A stretch of 64,000 nt of DNA from Peronospora farinosa (lineage: Eukaryota; Oomycota; Peronosporomycetes; Peronosporales; Peronosporaceae). Location of the stretch: contig CANTFK010000983.1 in NCBI GenBank assembly GCA_947646735.1, positions 496,001 through 560,000 on the forward strand, read 5' to 3'. Position 1 is the stretch's first letter. Each line of letters begins with the position of its first letter. The notes under the pieces were generated by a model. That model had not been told where the DNA came from. It ran no database searches and worked only from the letters and a program-made list of their open reading frames with translations. Both the position numbers and the translations under genes were made by a program. Shown here piece by piece: positions 20,980 to 31,795 of the stretch.

Positions 20980-21600
20980 GAAGATGCTGGATCTGCTTGG
21001 CGCTGATCGGCTTGGTCATAGAGTCAGGTTTCATTCCTTTAATGAGCAATATTCCAGAATTACCTGTAGTTCAGCAACCTTCTCATGCACAAGGTGGTAC
21101 GAATGTCGATATGCTTGGTGCGCTTGTGTAGCTTGCGGTTCTCGACCAGCGCGATCGATCCTTGGTTGTCCTCGTAGATCTTGACTGCTTGATCGTTATT
21201 GCCATCTCACAAAATTTGCACAGAAACACCATCAGACATACTGCCTTTTACTTAGCCTTCAATAGTGCCATGTACTCTACTTCATAGTGCTATCGTTCGT
21301 TGATTCTTACTCATTCAGCTGATGCATTCATCGTTCATCAAACGCGCGTAGCCGCTTGTACTTCGCCTTGAGTCGACGTTGCCAGACCAGTCTGTATCCT
21401 AATAGTCTTAAAATCTGGAGCCACCACCTGCTTTATAATTGATACCATGCCTTGTATATACCGAAGGACCCTCTTAAGCGCTTGCCAGTGTGTCGGACAA
21501 GGGTCGGCAAAAATCTGGCTGAGTACTTCACTGCACCTACAAGGTCGGGACGAGTGCCTACCATGAGATACATGAAGCATTTAACGACGTTCCGTCAGAG
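20980..21600 (-). pseudogene. Copia RNase H-region remnant
   Basis: Minus-strand frames hold recognisable Copia pol C-terminal pieces with stops between: DPCPTHWQALKRVLRYIQG (21515-21455), a YEVEYMAL stretch (about 21280) and YEDNQGSIALVENRKLHK then TKHIDIR (about 21185-21110). The order fits a single decayed element. It abuts the CRN fragment. Confidence 0.78.
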
Positions 21601-21675
21601 CACGTTTGTCATCGTTTCTTTAGCTTGCAACTTCCTTCGCACTAGAGTTTCCTTTAAGCATTTTTGAAGCTGCGA

Positions 21676-22010
21676 TCAGCACGTGAGCTTAGCCACTAGA
21701 TGGCAGTGACATTTAATTTTTTCCAATAACCTATACTGTAAGGTTCTTGACGCAAGTGCGTGCTCCCCATTAATTACCTGCTGAATATGTGGATGCGTCT
21801 CCCCTTCAGATAACTGTTGCGCAGCAGAATCGTCGTCTTTCTGCCACACGTCGTCCGTCATCTTCACTAGGAAGAGTTGCAGCTTGTCCGCATCAACATC
21901 CTTCAAGTCGTTCTTGTTCTCTGCATTATTTGCCTTCTGCAATTGGTCCACCAATGTTGGGTTACCATTACCCCTCCCAGATCAACGATCGCGCAGAACA
22001 GCGTCACCAT
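21676..22010 (-). pseudogene. Truncated Crinkler (CRN) effector N-terminal domain
   Basis: The minus-strand ATG at 22010 opens with the CRN-type start (V-x-LFCAIV), loses frame within about 40 nt near 21970-21960, and resumes in the ORF 21954-21676. That part carries an LFLVK motif (variant of LFLAK), the following acidic DDD segment and the HPHIQ/DGE-like end of the N-terminal domain. CRNs are oomycete proteins delivered into plant cells; the N-terminal LFLAK domain drives translocation and variable C-terminal domains act in the host nucleus. Here the C-terminal domain is missing: the frame stops at 21676, next to Copia debris. The frameshift and truncation make it a pseudogene. Confidence 0.75.
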
Positions 22011-22460
22011 CATTTTGAGCCAGCAGATTATTGAATAAAGGGTTTGTGTTTGCAAATGAAATGAAATGATTTTTGATCCATGTATACGACTATACTAGGG
22101 CCAAGATACAAGGTCATCATTCCTTTCTGATTTGCTGACTAGAATATAGTATAGTATTTGATGATGAATGACGGACATTTGTTAAAGCTCTTACTGTCAC
22201 AATTGAAAGTCGAGTCGAATTTCATTCGTTTCATGAAATTGATTTATGAAAAGACATCGTCAAAATAAGCTCAGATAAGGCGCATTTAGCTTGCATGTCA
22301 GTATATTCTAAAGTAGGATTCGTCGCAGTGAGACAGTCAAAGATGGATTGTTACCACAAATGTTCTGCATGAGTTTAATTGAAGCATGTCATGATGGTGT
22401 TTGCCTTTACACGTTCTTCATTCCATAAGTTCATTCCAAATATACCAACCTCTATCAAGT
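22011..22460. other. Intergenic, promoter side of paralog B
   Basis: 450 bp of AT-rich DNA with no ORF; presumably contains the promoter for the gene starting at 22461. Confidence 0.5.
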
Positions 22461-23042
22461 ATGGGTAAGTCCTTTGACAATGCCATTGCAGACCACGAAT
22501 ACACGATGTTGCAGGCGCATTTATACCAATGTGTCCACAACAGTCTGACGTACCTGGACGTACTGAACCAACGTCTTGGAGAATACGACTACAAGCATCA
22601 CCTGCATCACTCGATCTCGACAACGTCGTTATTTTGTGACAGTCTTGACCACGCCAAAGACGCCGTGCAAGAACTCAAGCGTGCAGCTGACTATATCCAC
22701 AAAAGTACTGGTGCAGCCGAGGCCAATAGGACCATGAAACAGGCTTCCAATGCACTGGCCGACTTGCACCAGGTGGCAAAGGCTTACGATACAAGGCACT
22801 CGATGTCCAGTAAACACAATGGCATAAAGGCAACAACCTCCGAAACGGTGGAGTGGCTTGTGAGCACAACTCGTGACGCTCATTTCACTGGTTTTGCACG
22901 TCTGCAGAGGCAGATTATCAGAGTCCAGACGGCTATCGGAGAAATCGAGAAACCATCGATCAAGACACGGGCGAAAGAAGCCGTGCACAATGTGACTTAT
23001 AAACTCGACAAGATAAGAGCGGAGCACAAGTCAAGTCCTTAA
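22461..23042 (+). CDS. Unrecognised 193-residue alpha-helical protein, paralog B
   Basis: Starts MGKSFDNAIADHEY. The internal ATG at 22461 is chosen over the one at 22401 because it places LGEYD at residue 39, matching residue 40 of paralog A (2994-3665). Shared features: LGEYDxxH, HAKDAVQELKRAADYI, a central helical region ending in YDTR, and HFTGF. It lacks paralog A's insert before HFxGF and has a different tail. No signal peptide, no membrane segment, no known family. The two copies are on opposite strands and flank the transposon block. Confidence 0.7.
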   Translation: MGKSFDNAIADHEYTMLQAHLYQCVHNSLTYLDVLNQRLGEYDYKHHLHHSISTTSLFCDSLDHAKDAVQELKRAADYIHKSTGAAEANRTMKQASNALADLHQVAKAYDTRHSMSSKHNGIKATTSETVEWLVSTTRDAHFTGFARLQRQIIRVQTAIGEIEKPSIKTRAKEAVHNVTYKLDKIRAEHKSSP

Positions 23043-23248
23043 GTTACGGATACAATGGAAACCAAGACTACCAACGCATAAGCTACAGGACGTCATGTTC
23101 GACGTAGTTTAGTAAGATGAACTGAAGATACAAGAAATTCCACTTCAATTTGAAGTTCTAGCGTCTATTGACTAATGTACATCAGCGTCACATGGACACT
23201 GAATCATCTCTACCTGATCGACATAATGCTTCTTTATGCTGTTGCAGG

Positions 23249-25618
23249 TTAAATGCTTGTCACGATGTCGGTATTGACACGGTGGGAGGGGTGCTGGGCT
23301 TTGTAGCGCGTCCGCAGTAAGGCTTGGAGATCGGCAGCGTTGCGTCGACGCTCGGCGAAATGCAGGGTTAATCCACCTACGCGTGCTCCGAAGCGTAGCA
23401 GAAGTCTCGTGGTCTTGATATCACCTAGCAATGCTGCTGCGTCGAGAGGACTAGTACCGTTGTGCTTTGCTAAGGAGGCATTCGCTCCCCCAAGAAGCAA
23501 AGCTTTTATGACGGCTTTGTGTCCCCGGTGCACGGCAGCAAACAAAGCTGTCGCTCCGGTGCTTGTTTGCAAGTCCCGTACAGCACCAGCTTCGAGCAAA
23601 AATTGAACAAGCTTCACGTGTCCTTCTTCGCTTGCAATATACAGCGCCGTCAGTCCAGAACGAGTTTGGTCGTTCAACCGAGCACCATATTGTAGCAGAG
23701 CCCTGGAAACAGCTATCCGACCCATGCGAGCAGCGATGTGTAGTGCAGTAGACATATCATGCATCTTTGTGTACACGTTCGTCCCCGCTTTCATTAGCAA
23801 GCGGACAATCTGGTCATGCCCTTCCTGAGCAGCAATGTATAAGCACGATACCCCACCCTGTGGTCTGCGAAAGCTCGGATTTGCACCACGCTTTAGCAAT
23901 AGAGACGCAATATTCACGTGCCCCATTTGACAAGCCAAGTAGAGTGGAGACACATTCTCGTCCATGAGAACATTAGCATCCAGCTCTGTGAGTAGAAGAA
24001 GATCAGAGACCACGAACAAGTGACCACCCTCACAAGCCAAGAACAAAGCTTGCACCAATTGCTTCTTGCTGATACGACCTCGAGCTTGTAATTCGTCCTC
24101 GGCCTGCTTCTCAGCTGCAAGTAGTCTCAGCACAATTGACCGGTGACCATTCTTGGCGGCAGCACATAACGCAGTCGCTCCACCTCTGACTGCACAATCC
24201 CTCTCTGCATTTGCGTCAAGCAACATGTCCACCAAAACGTCCCAACCGTGCTCACTAGCGATGTAGAGTGGCGAAGCTGAGATCAATGAACGAGTATTAA
24301 CATCGGCTCCTGCTTGCAGCAATAGTCGAGTAGCTTCCAAAAGTCCATTTGCAACCGCAAGACTCAGCGCCGAGTGTCCATCTGCGTCCGTATTCTCCAA
24401 ATCGAGAGCAGTACCATTTTGTTGACCTTGCGACGCCATCAGGATAGCTTGTAAAGCTCGAGTTCTTCCACTAGCGCACGCATACAGTAGAGGTGATATG
24501 AGTACAGAGTCAGTTGCTTCAGTCTCGCTGGTAGCATTAGCACCAGAAAGAAGCAGTGGGATATCCAGGAGCGCACGTGATCCACTCGCTATTACCGTAC
24601 GTTCAAAGGCTCCAGCTTTACGTCGACCTTGACTACGGCACCACCGATGAAATTCATCAAGAAGCGCAGGCAGCAACGGAAGCTCCACGAGTTCGTTGCT
24701 CACCAGTAACTGAAGTTCATGCAAAACAGGACGCAACGTTGAGTTCTGCAGGAAAAACGTGCGATGTGCCGGTGTGTGAAGAGCGCTTAAATGCTGCAGC
24801 GTCGGAAAGTGAGTCTCTAGACACGAGATAAACGAACGAGTTACGCTGGTGTCATCCATATTAAGACTCGTGAGCGACGGATGCAATCCTGTGAGATGCG
24901 AGACTTGACCAGCAAATACTTCACCCGTGACCCTCTTGCATCGACGCACGGACACGGAACAAAGTCGCAGAGATTGAGCATTGAGCATAGCTAGCACTGC
25001 AACATCTGAAACCTCAGGACAATCGTCCGCAACGATCTCCTCGAGGTGTGACCAGAAGCATGACGTCAGCACGAGCAGGTCGCGGTCAGTAAGTGAACGT
25101 TGGCCTGACACGTCAAGCCGACGAACGCGACTGTAGCTCTGCATAACAGCGAGACACGCACGATGAAGTGTACGTGCGCTCAAAGGCAACGTTTTAGCGG
25201 ACAAATCAAGTCGATCTACTTCTAACGTTTGCACCCGTTCCTGCCATAATCGACTAATTTCTCGAAGATGCTGCTGTTCACGAACGTTGAGAAACGAGAC
25301 TACCAGATTCAACAACGCTTCCTCCGGTAAAGCAGCCTCCAAGTCATCGCATCTTCGGTGAGGTGATGTCAGCGAGAACGCAATGTTACAATCATTTGAG
25401 AGACCATTGATCTCTGTCGGATGCACCAGCAGAGCTGACGATCGTGTGTGGTGCAACATCCGATACTTCCGTGGTCGACCGAAAGAGTTGGTATCGTGGC
25501 TAGTAGCCCCCGTGACAGCAACCGGTTCACTATCGATGGTGCTGAGTGCATTATCATCAACATTGGATCGAACTGCAGACACGTCCTCGAACGAGCGCTT
25601 CATGGCGAATGTGTTCAA
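23249..25618 (-). CDS. F-box/LRR-like N-terminus with ankyrin repeats, 789 residues
   Basis: Single exon. An F-box-like segment lies at about residues 96-130 (LPEEALLNLVVSFLNVREQQ), followed by leucine-rich repeat-like stretches (about 135-270, LRRLDVSG/LEEIVADDCPEVSD type). About a dozen ankyrin repeats (about 365-770) show the consensus G-x-TALxxAAxxGHxxIVxxLLxxGA (SALSLAVANGLLEATRLLLQ, TALYIASEEGHVKLVQFLLE). An F-box would suggest an SCF ubiquitin-ligase adaptor with ankyrins as substrate platform; SKP1 is encoded at 59.5-60.2 kb. The F-box call is moderate, the ankyrins are certain. ATGs at 25618 and 25603 are both possible starts. It is tail-to-tail with paralog B. Confidence 0.9.
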   Translation of the reverse strand: MNTFAMKRSFEDVSAVRSNVDDNALSTIDSEPVAVTGATSHDTNSFGRPRKYRMLHHTRSSALLVHPTEINGLSNDCNIAFSLTSPHRRCDDLEAALPEEALLNLVVSFLNVREQQHLREISRLWQERVQTLEVDRLDLSAKTLPLSARTLHRACLAVMQSYSRVRRLDVSGQRSLTDRDLLVLTSCFWSHLEEIVADDCPEVSDVAVLAMLNAQSLRLCSVSVRRCKRVTGEVFAGQVSHLTGLHPSLTSLNMDDTSVTRSFISCLETHFPTLQHLSALHTPAHRTFFLQNSTLRPVLHELQLLVSNELVELPLLPALLDEFHRWCRSQGRRKAGAFERTVIASGSRALLDIPLLLSGANATSETEATDSVLISPLLYACASGRTRALQAILMASQGQQNGTALDLENTDADGHSALSLAVANGLLEATRLLLQAGADVNTRSLISASPLYIASEHGWDVLVDMLLDANAERDCAVRGGATALCAAAKNGHRSIVLRLLAAEKQAEDELQARGRISKKQLVQALFLACEGGHLFVVSDLLLLTELDANVLMDENVSPLYLACQMGHVNIASLLLKRGANPSFRRPQGGVSCLYIAAQEGHDQIVRLLMKAGTNVYTKMHDMSTALHIAARMGRIAVSRALLQYGARLNDQTRSGLTALYIASEEGHVKLVQFLLEAGAVRDLQTSTGATALFAAVHRGHKAVIKALLLGGANASLAKHNGTSPLDAAALLGDIKTTRLLLRFGARVGGLTLHFAERRRNAADLQALLRTRYKAQHPSHRVNTDIVTSI

Positions 25619-26891
25619 AGAGGAAGTGTTGTGAACGTAGTCTTGCAGTGTTACACTAGATAGTCAGTCAGTCAGTTAGCCAGATGGAGAGATTCGTTCG
25701 TGATAGAGAGAGAGAGTGAAGAGTGAGAGGGTCGAGATGGAAGTCGATCGACTTTATATATATTGAAACTATAGGGCCAGGTGACGTCTTCTTCGACTGT
25801 TGTTGAATGCTTCCTCAAGTCTCTTCGTAGTGAGTGAACGTGGTCTTACCTTCCAGCAATAGAACGCAGAAAACAGAGGAAGATTGGCAGATGTCCATCG
25901 ATGTTCGGATTTCTCGTGACTTGAAAGCCGAGATCAATACCCGAATAAGACGAGAGGTAGAGTCTACAACTGTCCTGTGCATAAGGGTATCACTCGATGG
26001 AAAGTCCTCTATCGTCTTGAAACTTTCTTTCTTGTAACTGCCTCACTCTCGAATTAGATAGATGAATATTCCAGATGACTTCTCAAACCTACCTCCATCT
26101 TGTGTCAAGGTGGTTTTTGACAAACTGAGAGCACATTGTAGTTAGTAGTCACTGCAAGCACTGACATTTTTCGTTTCAAGATGCAAGTCATTGATTCATT
26201 ATTCTAGAGTCGAAAGGAATCCACTGTCGTGTGTCAAAACGACGTGAAAAGATGCAGTCGTATCTTGTCAGATTCGATCTCTTGAACGCATCCGAGTATC
26301 GTACGCGATAGCTACGCAAATGTTAGTTCTACTGCCACATTCAAGCGCTTCCAACGCGACGATCCTAGTTTGTTGGTAGATTCAGACGAATGATCCCGGT
26401 ACAAACAAACTCGTGGATCCTATCGACAACAACCACAACACTGTCGTTCAAAGTACGTTGTTAGACTATGATATACCTGCTTTATTTGACTAAGAACGTT
26501 GCTTCATTACAGCTAGCATGTGGACAAAGAGAATAGATGGATCAACTGTGCTTTATTGTCTGACATATCACTGTCTTATCTACATGTGTCGGTCTTCTTT
26601 TTTCTTAAAATTGAGCCTCTTTACAACGTAAGCCTCCTTCCTAAACATGCCAACCATCCATTATCAGACTGCCTCTAGCTCTTACAAATAGCACTCACTA
26701 CAAAAGCATCCATCTATCAATACACTTATCGCTAGAAGTGCCGCCATGGCTTCCAAACCCACTATATGGCTACATGATGGTACATATGGCTACAGTGACA
26801 ACACCAACAGATGGCTACATCTGACTGCATACTAAATTCAAGTCAGTCTGCTATCATGAAAATTACATGAAAATTTAGTGTAAAATTTACA
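25619..26891. other. Intergenic, divergent promoter region
   Basis: 1.27 kb between the ankyrin gene (minus) and condensin H (plus). Contains a GTCA microsatellite at about 25664 and an AG run near 25704. Short ORFs have no recognisable content. Confidence 0.6.
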
Positions 26892-29800
26892 ATGAAGACG
26901 ACAGGCGGCGAGTTACAGAGCGACGACGAGAGTGATATGGAGCAGTACGAGCTCACAGAAGACGAGGAAGAGCAGGAGCATAAAGATGTGCCTCTTCTTG
27001 ACGCGATAAAGCGTAGCAAGCGCAAGCGAAAGCGCTCAATAACCCACAAAGACGAAGACGAGGACATTGCGCGTCGACGTCGACGGCGTCGGTCGCTTGG
27101 TTTCCAGCAGAGACGACGATCTTTAACAGCCAATGAGAGAAAAGCAGCGGCTGCAGCAGGTGGTAGTGGAGGCAGTACAGCCACAACACACAGTAAACAG
27201 TACATTAGTGACATGTACTCAACCATTATTAAGATGTCGTCGGAAAATGTAGGCAAATGTCACTATTTCGAGGGAATAGGTCGTGGGCGCTGACCATATT
27301 TGTTATTCTTGTTCTTATTGTCATTATTGATAGAAAATTAACGTTAAAAATTCATGGTCGCTGCATTTGATCGACCATATGGAAGACATTCTGGATTCGA
27401 ATAAGTATAAAGGACTCATGGTGGCAAAAAAGAGAGAAAGAGCTGATGTAACAATTAATGATACATTTGTGTTCTTTTTTTTCATGTGTAGGAGAAATGC
27501 TGCAGATGGCGATAATGATACCTATAATTTCCAAAAAGCAAGTTGTACACTTGATGCAAGTATTAAAATCTACTCGTATCGAGTGGATGATACATGGAAT
27601 TCGTCGTATAAGATTCTCGAAAACTTGTCACGGACGGAGCAGAAACATGGTGTGGATGATACAGGAAGTGATGCTGAAGGTGGTGCCAAGAAGGCACGCA
27701 AGACGAGAAAAACACATGCGCGAACGATTGAAAAGAACTTGAACAATATCAACTTGAAAGCTTACGACATGGAGTGCGAGGCTGATCCACTCTTTCACAA
27801 GATGTCTCAGTCATTTGATGAAGGAGGTGCAAAGGGAATGTTACTGGCCAATCTTAGCGTGTACGATGGGTGCAAAATCCTGTTGAATTCATCTGATGTG
27901 AGTATGGTAACACGGAAACAGATTCATATGGATGTAGGCAAGTCGAAGGATGAACCTGACGATAAAGAGAAACAGAAATTGGAAAAGCCTACAATTGCCA
28001 CAACAACTGATGCTGCTGTCGATGTTTCTGACGAAAACGATGTGGCTAAAGCTAAGAGTGACGGCAGTGAAGGGCAGAAAGATGAAGGGAACGATGATGG
28101 AAAGGAGGGCGGTGGTAAAGAAAGTGAGGCTATCGAAAGTAACCCTGCTGTCGATAACAAAAGGTCAGACGAAGACATTACGATAGTGGAGGAACATACA
28201 AAGGAGAAAGAAATGTCGGCCGAAGATGCTGAATTTGAGGAGCCTGAGAACGAATGTTCTATTGATGATGTCACCACGGAGGAGGAAGTGAGCAAAGAAA
28301 AGATTGTGGTTGCAGAGGATGCCATCGAGGAAAGCACCAAGTGTAAGGACACTGTTGAGATAGTGAGCGACGAGGAAAGAATTGACACACATCCCGCTTT
28401 TACCGCGCGTATTAGTCTGTCCCTGTTCGGTAGTATGGCATGTATTGACCAGGACATACAGAGCCTACGCGTATGTCCTTCGTTGTACCGAATGTACGAG
28501 CAACTGGACGAGTTCTACGGAGACGAGTCCCGCCACAAACTTGGTATCAGGAACGACTTTTTGCTTACTACCCCAGTGAAAGGTCGGCGGCAGACGCTGG
28601 ACAAGAAGGATGTAGCTGGTATAAATCTAGCTGGCATTATGGAAGGTGCCAGTGATGATGAATCAGATGGAGAAGATACAGCACATGATGTTTCAGTGGA
28701 ATTTGGTGAAGACGTTGCAGACTATGATGCTGATGCGGGTACTGGCGGCACCGGCGGTGAAGCGGCAGATGTAGTAGAAGTAGACACTGCTGCTGATGTG
28801 GATATGGAAAAGGAAAACGATATTGTTGACCTGGCCCAAAGTGACGAGGAAGACCACGTTCCTGATGATTTTACTCAGAATGGCACCGAAAGTGACTTAC
28901 TACCGCTCGACAAGGAGTCGTCACTGAGATCGACTGCTGTAGACTTCTTCCGCGCAAAGGTGAATGAAAATATGCCCGAGGATTACGAAAATAACCTTTT
29001 TTTCCAGATGATTGAGTCTGCACTCGTCCGGTCTGTGACGATTAAAGAAGAGCAGGGTGGTGAGGACCAAAACAGCAAGAATGACTATTCGTACTTTGAT
29101 GTAAAGATGCTTCGCAATTGGGCAGGCCCTGGGCACTGGAAGTTCCCTGCTGTTCGTAAAATGCAAATGAAACAGCGCCATAATGAGGAGACAGACAAGG
29201 ATGGTCTTGAAGGAGCAAACGGAGAGGTTGATGAAGACGGTGTTGCGATTAAGGCTGAACCGAATGGACTTTTTGTTGACCGTGCTCAGAAGGGAAGCAG
29301 CGCTGGTGTGGATAAAAAGACAGTTGTGATGGTGGACTTCTTCGGAGAGGCACCTGATGTATCAAGGCTAAAGGCTCCGAAGTCTACTACTAGTTTGGAG
29401 GTGTCGAAAGGCAATTTGAAGAAGCAAATGGAGAACGCTTCTGATCTGGTATTGCCTGTGGACACGCATATTGAGCTCAGTCTCTTTTTCCGGCACTTTT
29501 TGAAAGAAAGGCCTCGGTTTTTTAGAAAGCGTGGCGGTAGTGGCGTTTCGGATGGCGCTCGTCGAGAAAGCGCTTCAGCAGCGGACACTAAATACAGAGA
29601 TGCGAGTGGTGACACGGCTGATGAGAAGGACCGGAAGCAACCCTTTACGTATAATGAGGACAGTGCTGGCTTCGAGGGAGGGTATGATGACGAAGATGAA
29701 GAAGAAGACGCCAGCGTGGCGGATGAGACACAAGAGTTGTATTCTGTGCAAGGTCTGGTTCAAGCTGATCGTGTGGTCGAGAAAATCGGCGTGCATTACG

Positions 29801-30084
29801 AACGCTTTGCCAAACGCGTGGATGTGAAGAAGTTGAAGGGCAGCATTTGGGAACACCTGGAGAAAAAGTTTGACAAGGGTGAAGGAGAGACTGATGATGC
29901 TACTAATGTTACACAAACCGACGTTGATGCTATGTCAGTCAATGAGAGCGGTAAACGCTTTCGTGAACCGGAGACAAATGAGCTCGAAGACAGTGATAAC
30001 ACCTATACGACTTTTGAAAACGTGGTCGAGAATGTTGCGGGCAAGGTACGACAAACAATGCTGTCTGCTATGTATTCGTTGTAG
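26892..30084 (+). CDS. NCAPH: Condensin complex subunit H (CAP-H/Barren kleisin)
   Basis: Three exons: 26892-27248, 27334-27404 and 27492-30084, giving 1006 residues. Introns are 85 and 87 nt, GT-AG. N-terminal kleisin motifs span the exon joins: SDMYSTIIKMSSEN, then KINVKN and LHLIDHMEDIL, then ASCTLDASIKIYSYRVDDTW. The middle is long and acidic. The C-terminal winged-helix part holds VDVKKLKGSIWEHLEKK. In condensin I this protein bridges the SMC2-SMC4 heads and binds CAP-D2 and CAP-G; it compacts mitotic chromosomes. Polybasic runs (RRRRRRRS) near residue 60 may be a nuclear signal. Intron 2 is a multiple of three without stops, so retention would add 29 residues; splicing is preferred because the conserved domain is then uninterrupted. 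Confidence 0.92.
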
Positions 30085-30394
30085 TGTGTGAGGTTGCTAA
30101 CGTTTTTGCTTTCCATAATCTTTGCAGGTCCCTTCGAATGTGACAGTCTCCTTCTACTTCATTTGCGTCCTGCATCTCGCTAATGAGAAAGGTCTTGAAT
30201 TGGCCGGTCAAAAAGACCTGCGCAACTTTCGAATTTGCAAAGAGGACGCATGAGTCACTCATCACCAACAACCAGAAACAAATCTGTAGCTTTCAAAATA
30301 GTCTGTAAACGTCTCAGCATGTGGCAGCAATTTCGATATCGTTGTGTAATATCCAAACAACGTTAGATAAAGAAGTAGTTTCTTGTATCCGGGT

Positions 30395-30513
30395 CTACAA
30401 TTTCCAACCGCGCGTGACTGACTTGTTTCCAACACTTGAGCTTTGTGAACCTCTTGATTCCAAAGATGAATCACTTTTAACATCAGATGAGATCCCCTCC
30501 TCACTCAATAGTT
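30395..30513 (-). other. Out-of-frame Ser/Glu-rich tail of the TMEM184-like gene
   Basis: Just after an A7 run (minus strand, about 30568) a second frame is open to 30395 and reads as an acidic Ser-rich cytoplasmic tail (VELLSEEGISSDVKSDSS). The annotated frame ends at 30514. One extra base in the run would join them. Sequencing error, polymorphism or real truncation cannot be told apart. Confidence 0.45.
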
Positions 30514-31672
30514 CTACACTTTCCATCGCATACACATCATTGGAATAATTATTCTTTTTTTCGCTTTCAATGTGGCTGCACCAGGTTGAAATGGTGTGGG
30601 TAAAACCACTGGCATCACTTCATTAAAATCACGCATAGCATCTTCAAGAGCAAGATGATCCGCCAAAATACTCGTACGTAGTGCTACATTTCCATGTACA
30701 TATGGTTGATACGAGAATGCCCACTGATGAGCTAATGTGACAAAAAACATTTCAAAACAAATGAGTAAATTTTGAATTCCTGTCGTGATATTTTCCACAC
30801 TCCATGATCCAAGTTTGTGAATAAGTTGAAAACGGGAGAGAAATGCCAAGACGACACTTTGCCAAAATGACAAGAATAATACCACTTTGATACATAAAAA
30901 TTTTGGGACCGGATTATACACTGCCAATTGGGTACCCAGTGCTAAATAAAAGAGCACGAGGTAATAAAATGCGTACGTGATCGAGGCATTGACCACGAAA
31001 CTTGTGTACAAGTACCCATTTTTGACACTAAAATTGCCCTGGTCGTACAGATTATTCAGTCGAAGTACAATGGCTACAAAAGCCATCGTCGGTTTCACAA
31101 CAACAAATTGTATTGTCGCCAGTTTGCAATCTCGTAAAAAGCCAGATCCCATCTGTATTGGTTTGAACCATCTGTTTAATGGCCATGGATGGTCCAGATT
31201 TGGTACTTGGTTGATAATATGAATCACTCGTTCAGTGCTATTTCCACCTAAATAAGCAGCCAATAATGCCAGAAACAAATAGATTACGTAACCTTCATAG
31301 GAATCACGCATTAAATCCAAATAAAGGGCTGCATCTTTGAAACGCAACGACAGCCACGAATCTAAAGCGTAAATGGGTACCATCCATAAAATACCTATAA
31401 TCTAGAACAATATAGAAAAAAGGTACAATTGAATCAGACATTTTTAAATAAATGCCCCATTTTAAACAATAAAATCAGTTTGCAACCTTGCTCTGTACAA
31501 TGGGCTGTGTAAAGTGATTCAAATGACTTCGGATTAGTACTGCAGAAGACACGATCGAAGCAATTACAAACACGCCTGCAATGGCCCACACCAATCGCTG
31601 GACATCCGCCTCAGGCGCTGCCAACGTATCAGATGGGACCAAATACACAATTAATGCCCAAAATTGCGCCAT
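30514..31672 (-). CDS. TMEM184/DUF300 (organic solute transporter alpha-like) membrane protein
   Basis: Two exons: 31672-31487 and 31401-30514 (85-nt intron, phase 0). Exon 1 ends with a membrane helix (LVWAIAGVFVIASIVSSAVL) and the family motif HLNHFTQPIVQSK; exon 2 continues IIGILWMVPIYALDSWLSL, the most conserved block of the family. Further marks are RDSYEGYVIYLFLALL, a DCKLATIQFVVVKP region and KVVLFLSFWQ. About seven membrane helices. The family includes the vertebrate bile-acid transporter subunit and fungal/plant homologues of unknown substrate. A possible upstream exon (an acceptor-like TTTTTAG precedes the frame by about 20 nt) cannot be excluded. See 30395-30513 for the C-terminal tail. 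Confidence 0.88.
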
Positions 31673-31795
31673 CAAAAAAATAGGACCCTAAAAAACAATT
31701 ATTGTGGAAAATAAGAAACAAAGTATACAATTATTGGGACTATACCCTTTATTGTGTCGTCCACATAATTACAAGTAGTCCCCATTCTTTCGAAA

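Noticed and set aside
27924..28457. 177-codon minus-strand Ser-rich ORF
   Set aside because: Antisense of the acidic middle part of condensin H; Glu/Asp codons read as Ser/Leu/Phe on the other strand.
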